Of a stretch of DNA of 30,396 nt, positions 29,608 through 30,396 are shown in pieces (within the stretch, counting starts at the first letter, position 1; every line of letters starts with the position of its first letter). A model generated the notes under the pieces. It was not told where the DNA came from. It did no database searches and was given only the letters and a program-made list of their open reading frames with translations. The position numbers and the translations under genes are program-made. The stretch covers positions 1-30,396 of the forward strand of contig JAZQEC010000001.1 of assembly GCA_045538755.1 (NCBI GenBank). The letters run 5' to 3'. The stretch comes from UBA1738 sp045538755 (lineage in GTDB: Bacteria > Bacillota > Clostridia > UBA1381).

Positions 29608-30396
<789 letters not shown>

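Overview
The window looks like chromosomal DNA of a low-to-moderate GC Firmicute, most likely a member of the Lachnospiraceae or a close clostridial relative. The evidence is the 5' half of a 16S rRNA gene at the right end, which reads as Lachnospiraceae-like from memory of that family, together with the gene families, purine-rich ribosome-binding sites, U-rich intrinsic terminators and the miaB-YmcA/YlbF-mutS-mutL-miaA order. It starts inside the 3' end of a 5S rRNA gene and stops inside a 16S rRNA gene on the same strand. About 29 kb of chromosome therefore lies between two rRNA operons, and both window edges fall in repeated rRNA sequence.

Layout, left to right. (1) 5S tail, tRNA-Asn and a terminator. 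(2) A two-gene operon for a malate/lactate-type dehydrogenase and malic enzyme. (3) A rubrerythrin-VIT1 fusion (metal transport) and a CLC-family halide transporter. (4) purC. (5) A divergent pair of an Xre-type repressor and a short diguanylate cyclase, with a tandem 17-bp operator on the promoter between them. (6) A DUF2752 membrane protein, possibly leaderless, coupled by overlap to a CpXC-domain protein. (7) A 535-bp regulatory region with two promoters and a structured leader, driving a 988-residue SLH-domain S-layer protein. (8) An orphan protein of phage-tail flavour. (9) On the minus strand, miaB-YmcA/YlbF-mutS-mutL-miaA: mismatch repair bracketed by the two enzymes that make ms2i6A37 in tRNA. 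(10) A metallophosphoesterase and a sodium:amino-acid symporter of the NSS family. (11) A minus-strand small RNA gene of about 158 nt that has its own consensus promoter, long closing stem and terminator. (12) An RluA-family pseudouridine synthase and a DUF624 protein transcribed divergently from one symmetric promoter, then mnmG, an MBOAT O-acyltransferase and an SGNH-fold partner. (13) tRNA-Ser(UGA), tRNA-Ser(GCU), then the promoter, leader and 16S gene of the next rRNA operon.

Most genes are ordinary housekeeping genes. Translation-related functions dominate: rRNA, three tRNAs, miaA, miaB, mnmG and a pseudouridine synthase. tRNA-Ser(UGA) itself carries the A36-A37-A38 motif expected of a MiaA/MiaB substrate. 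Surface functions form a second theme: S-layer protein, polysaccharide O-acetylation pair and membrane transporters. The least explained signals are non-coding: the small RNA at 22430-22587, the potential H-type pseudoknot in the S-layer leader, the inverted repeat around the S-layer promoter, the two-way promoter at 23745-23774 and the tandem operator at 6080-6121. I saw no CRISPR array, insertion sequence or intact prophage.
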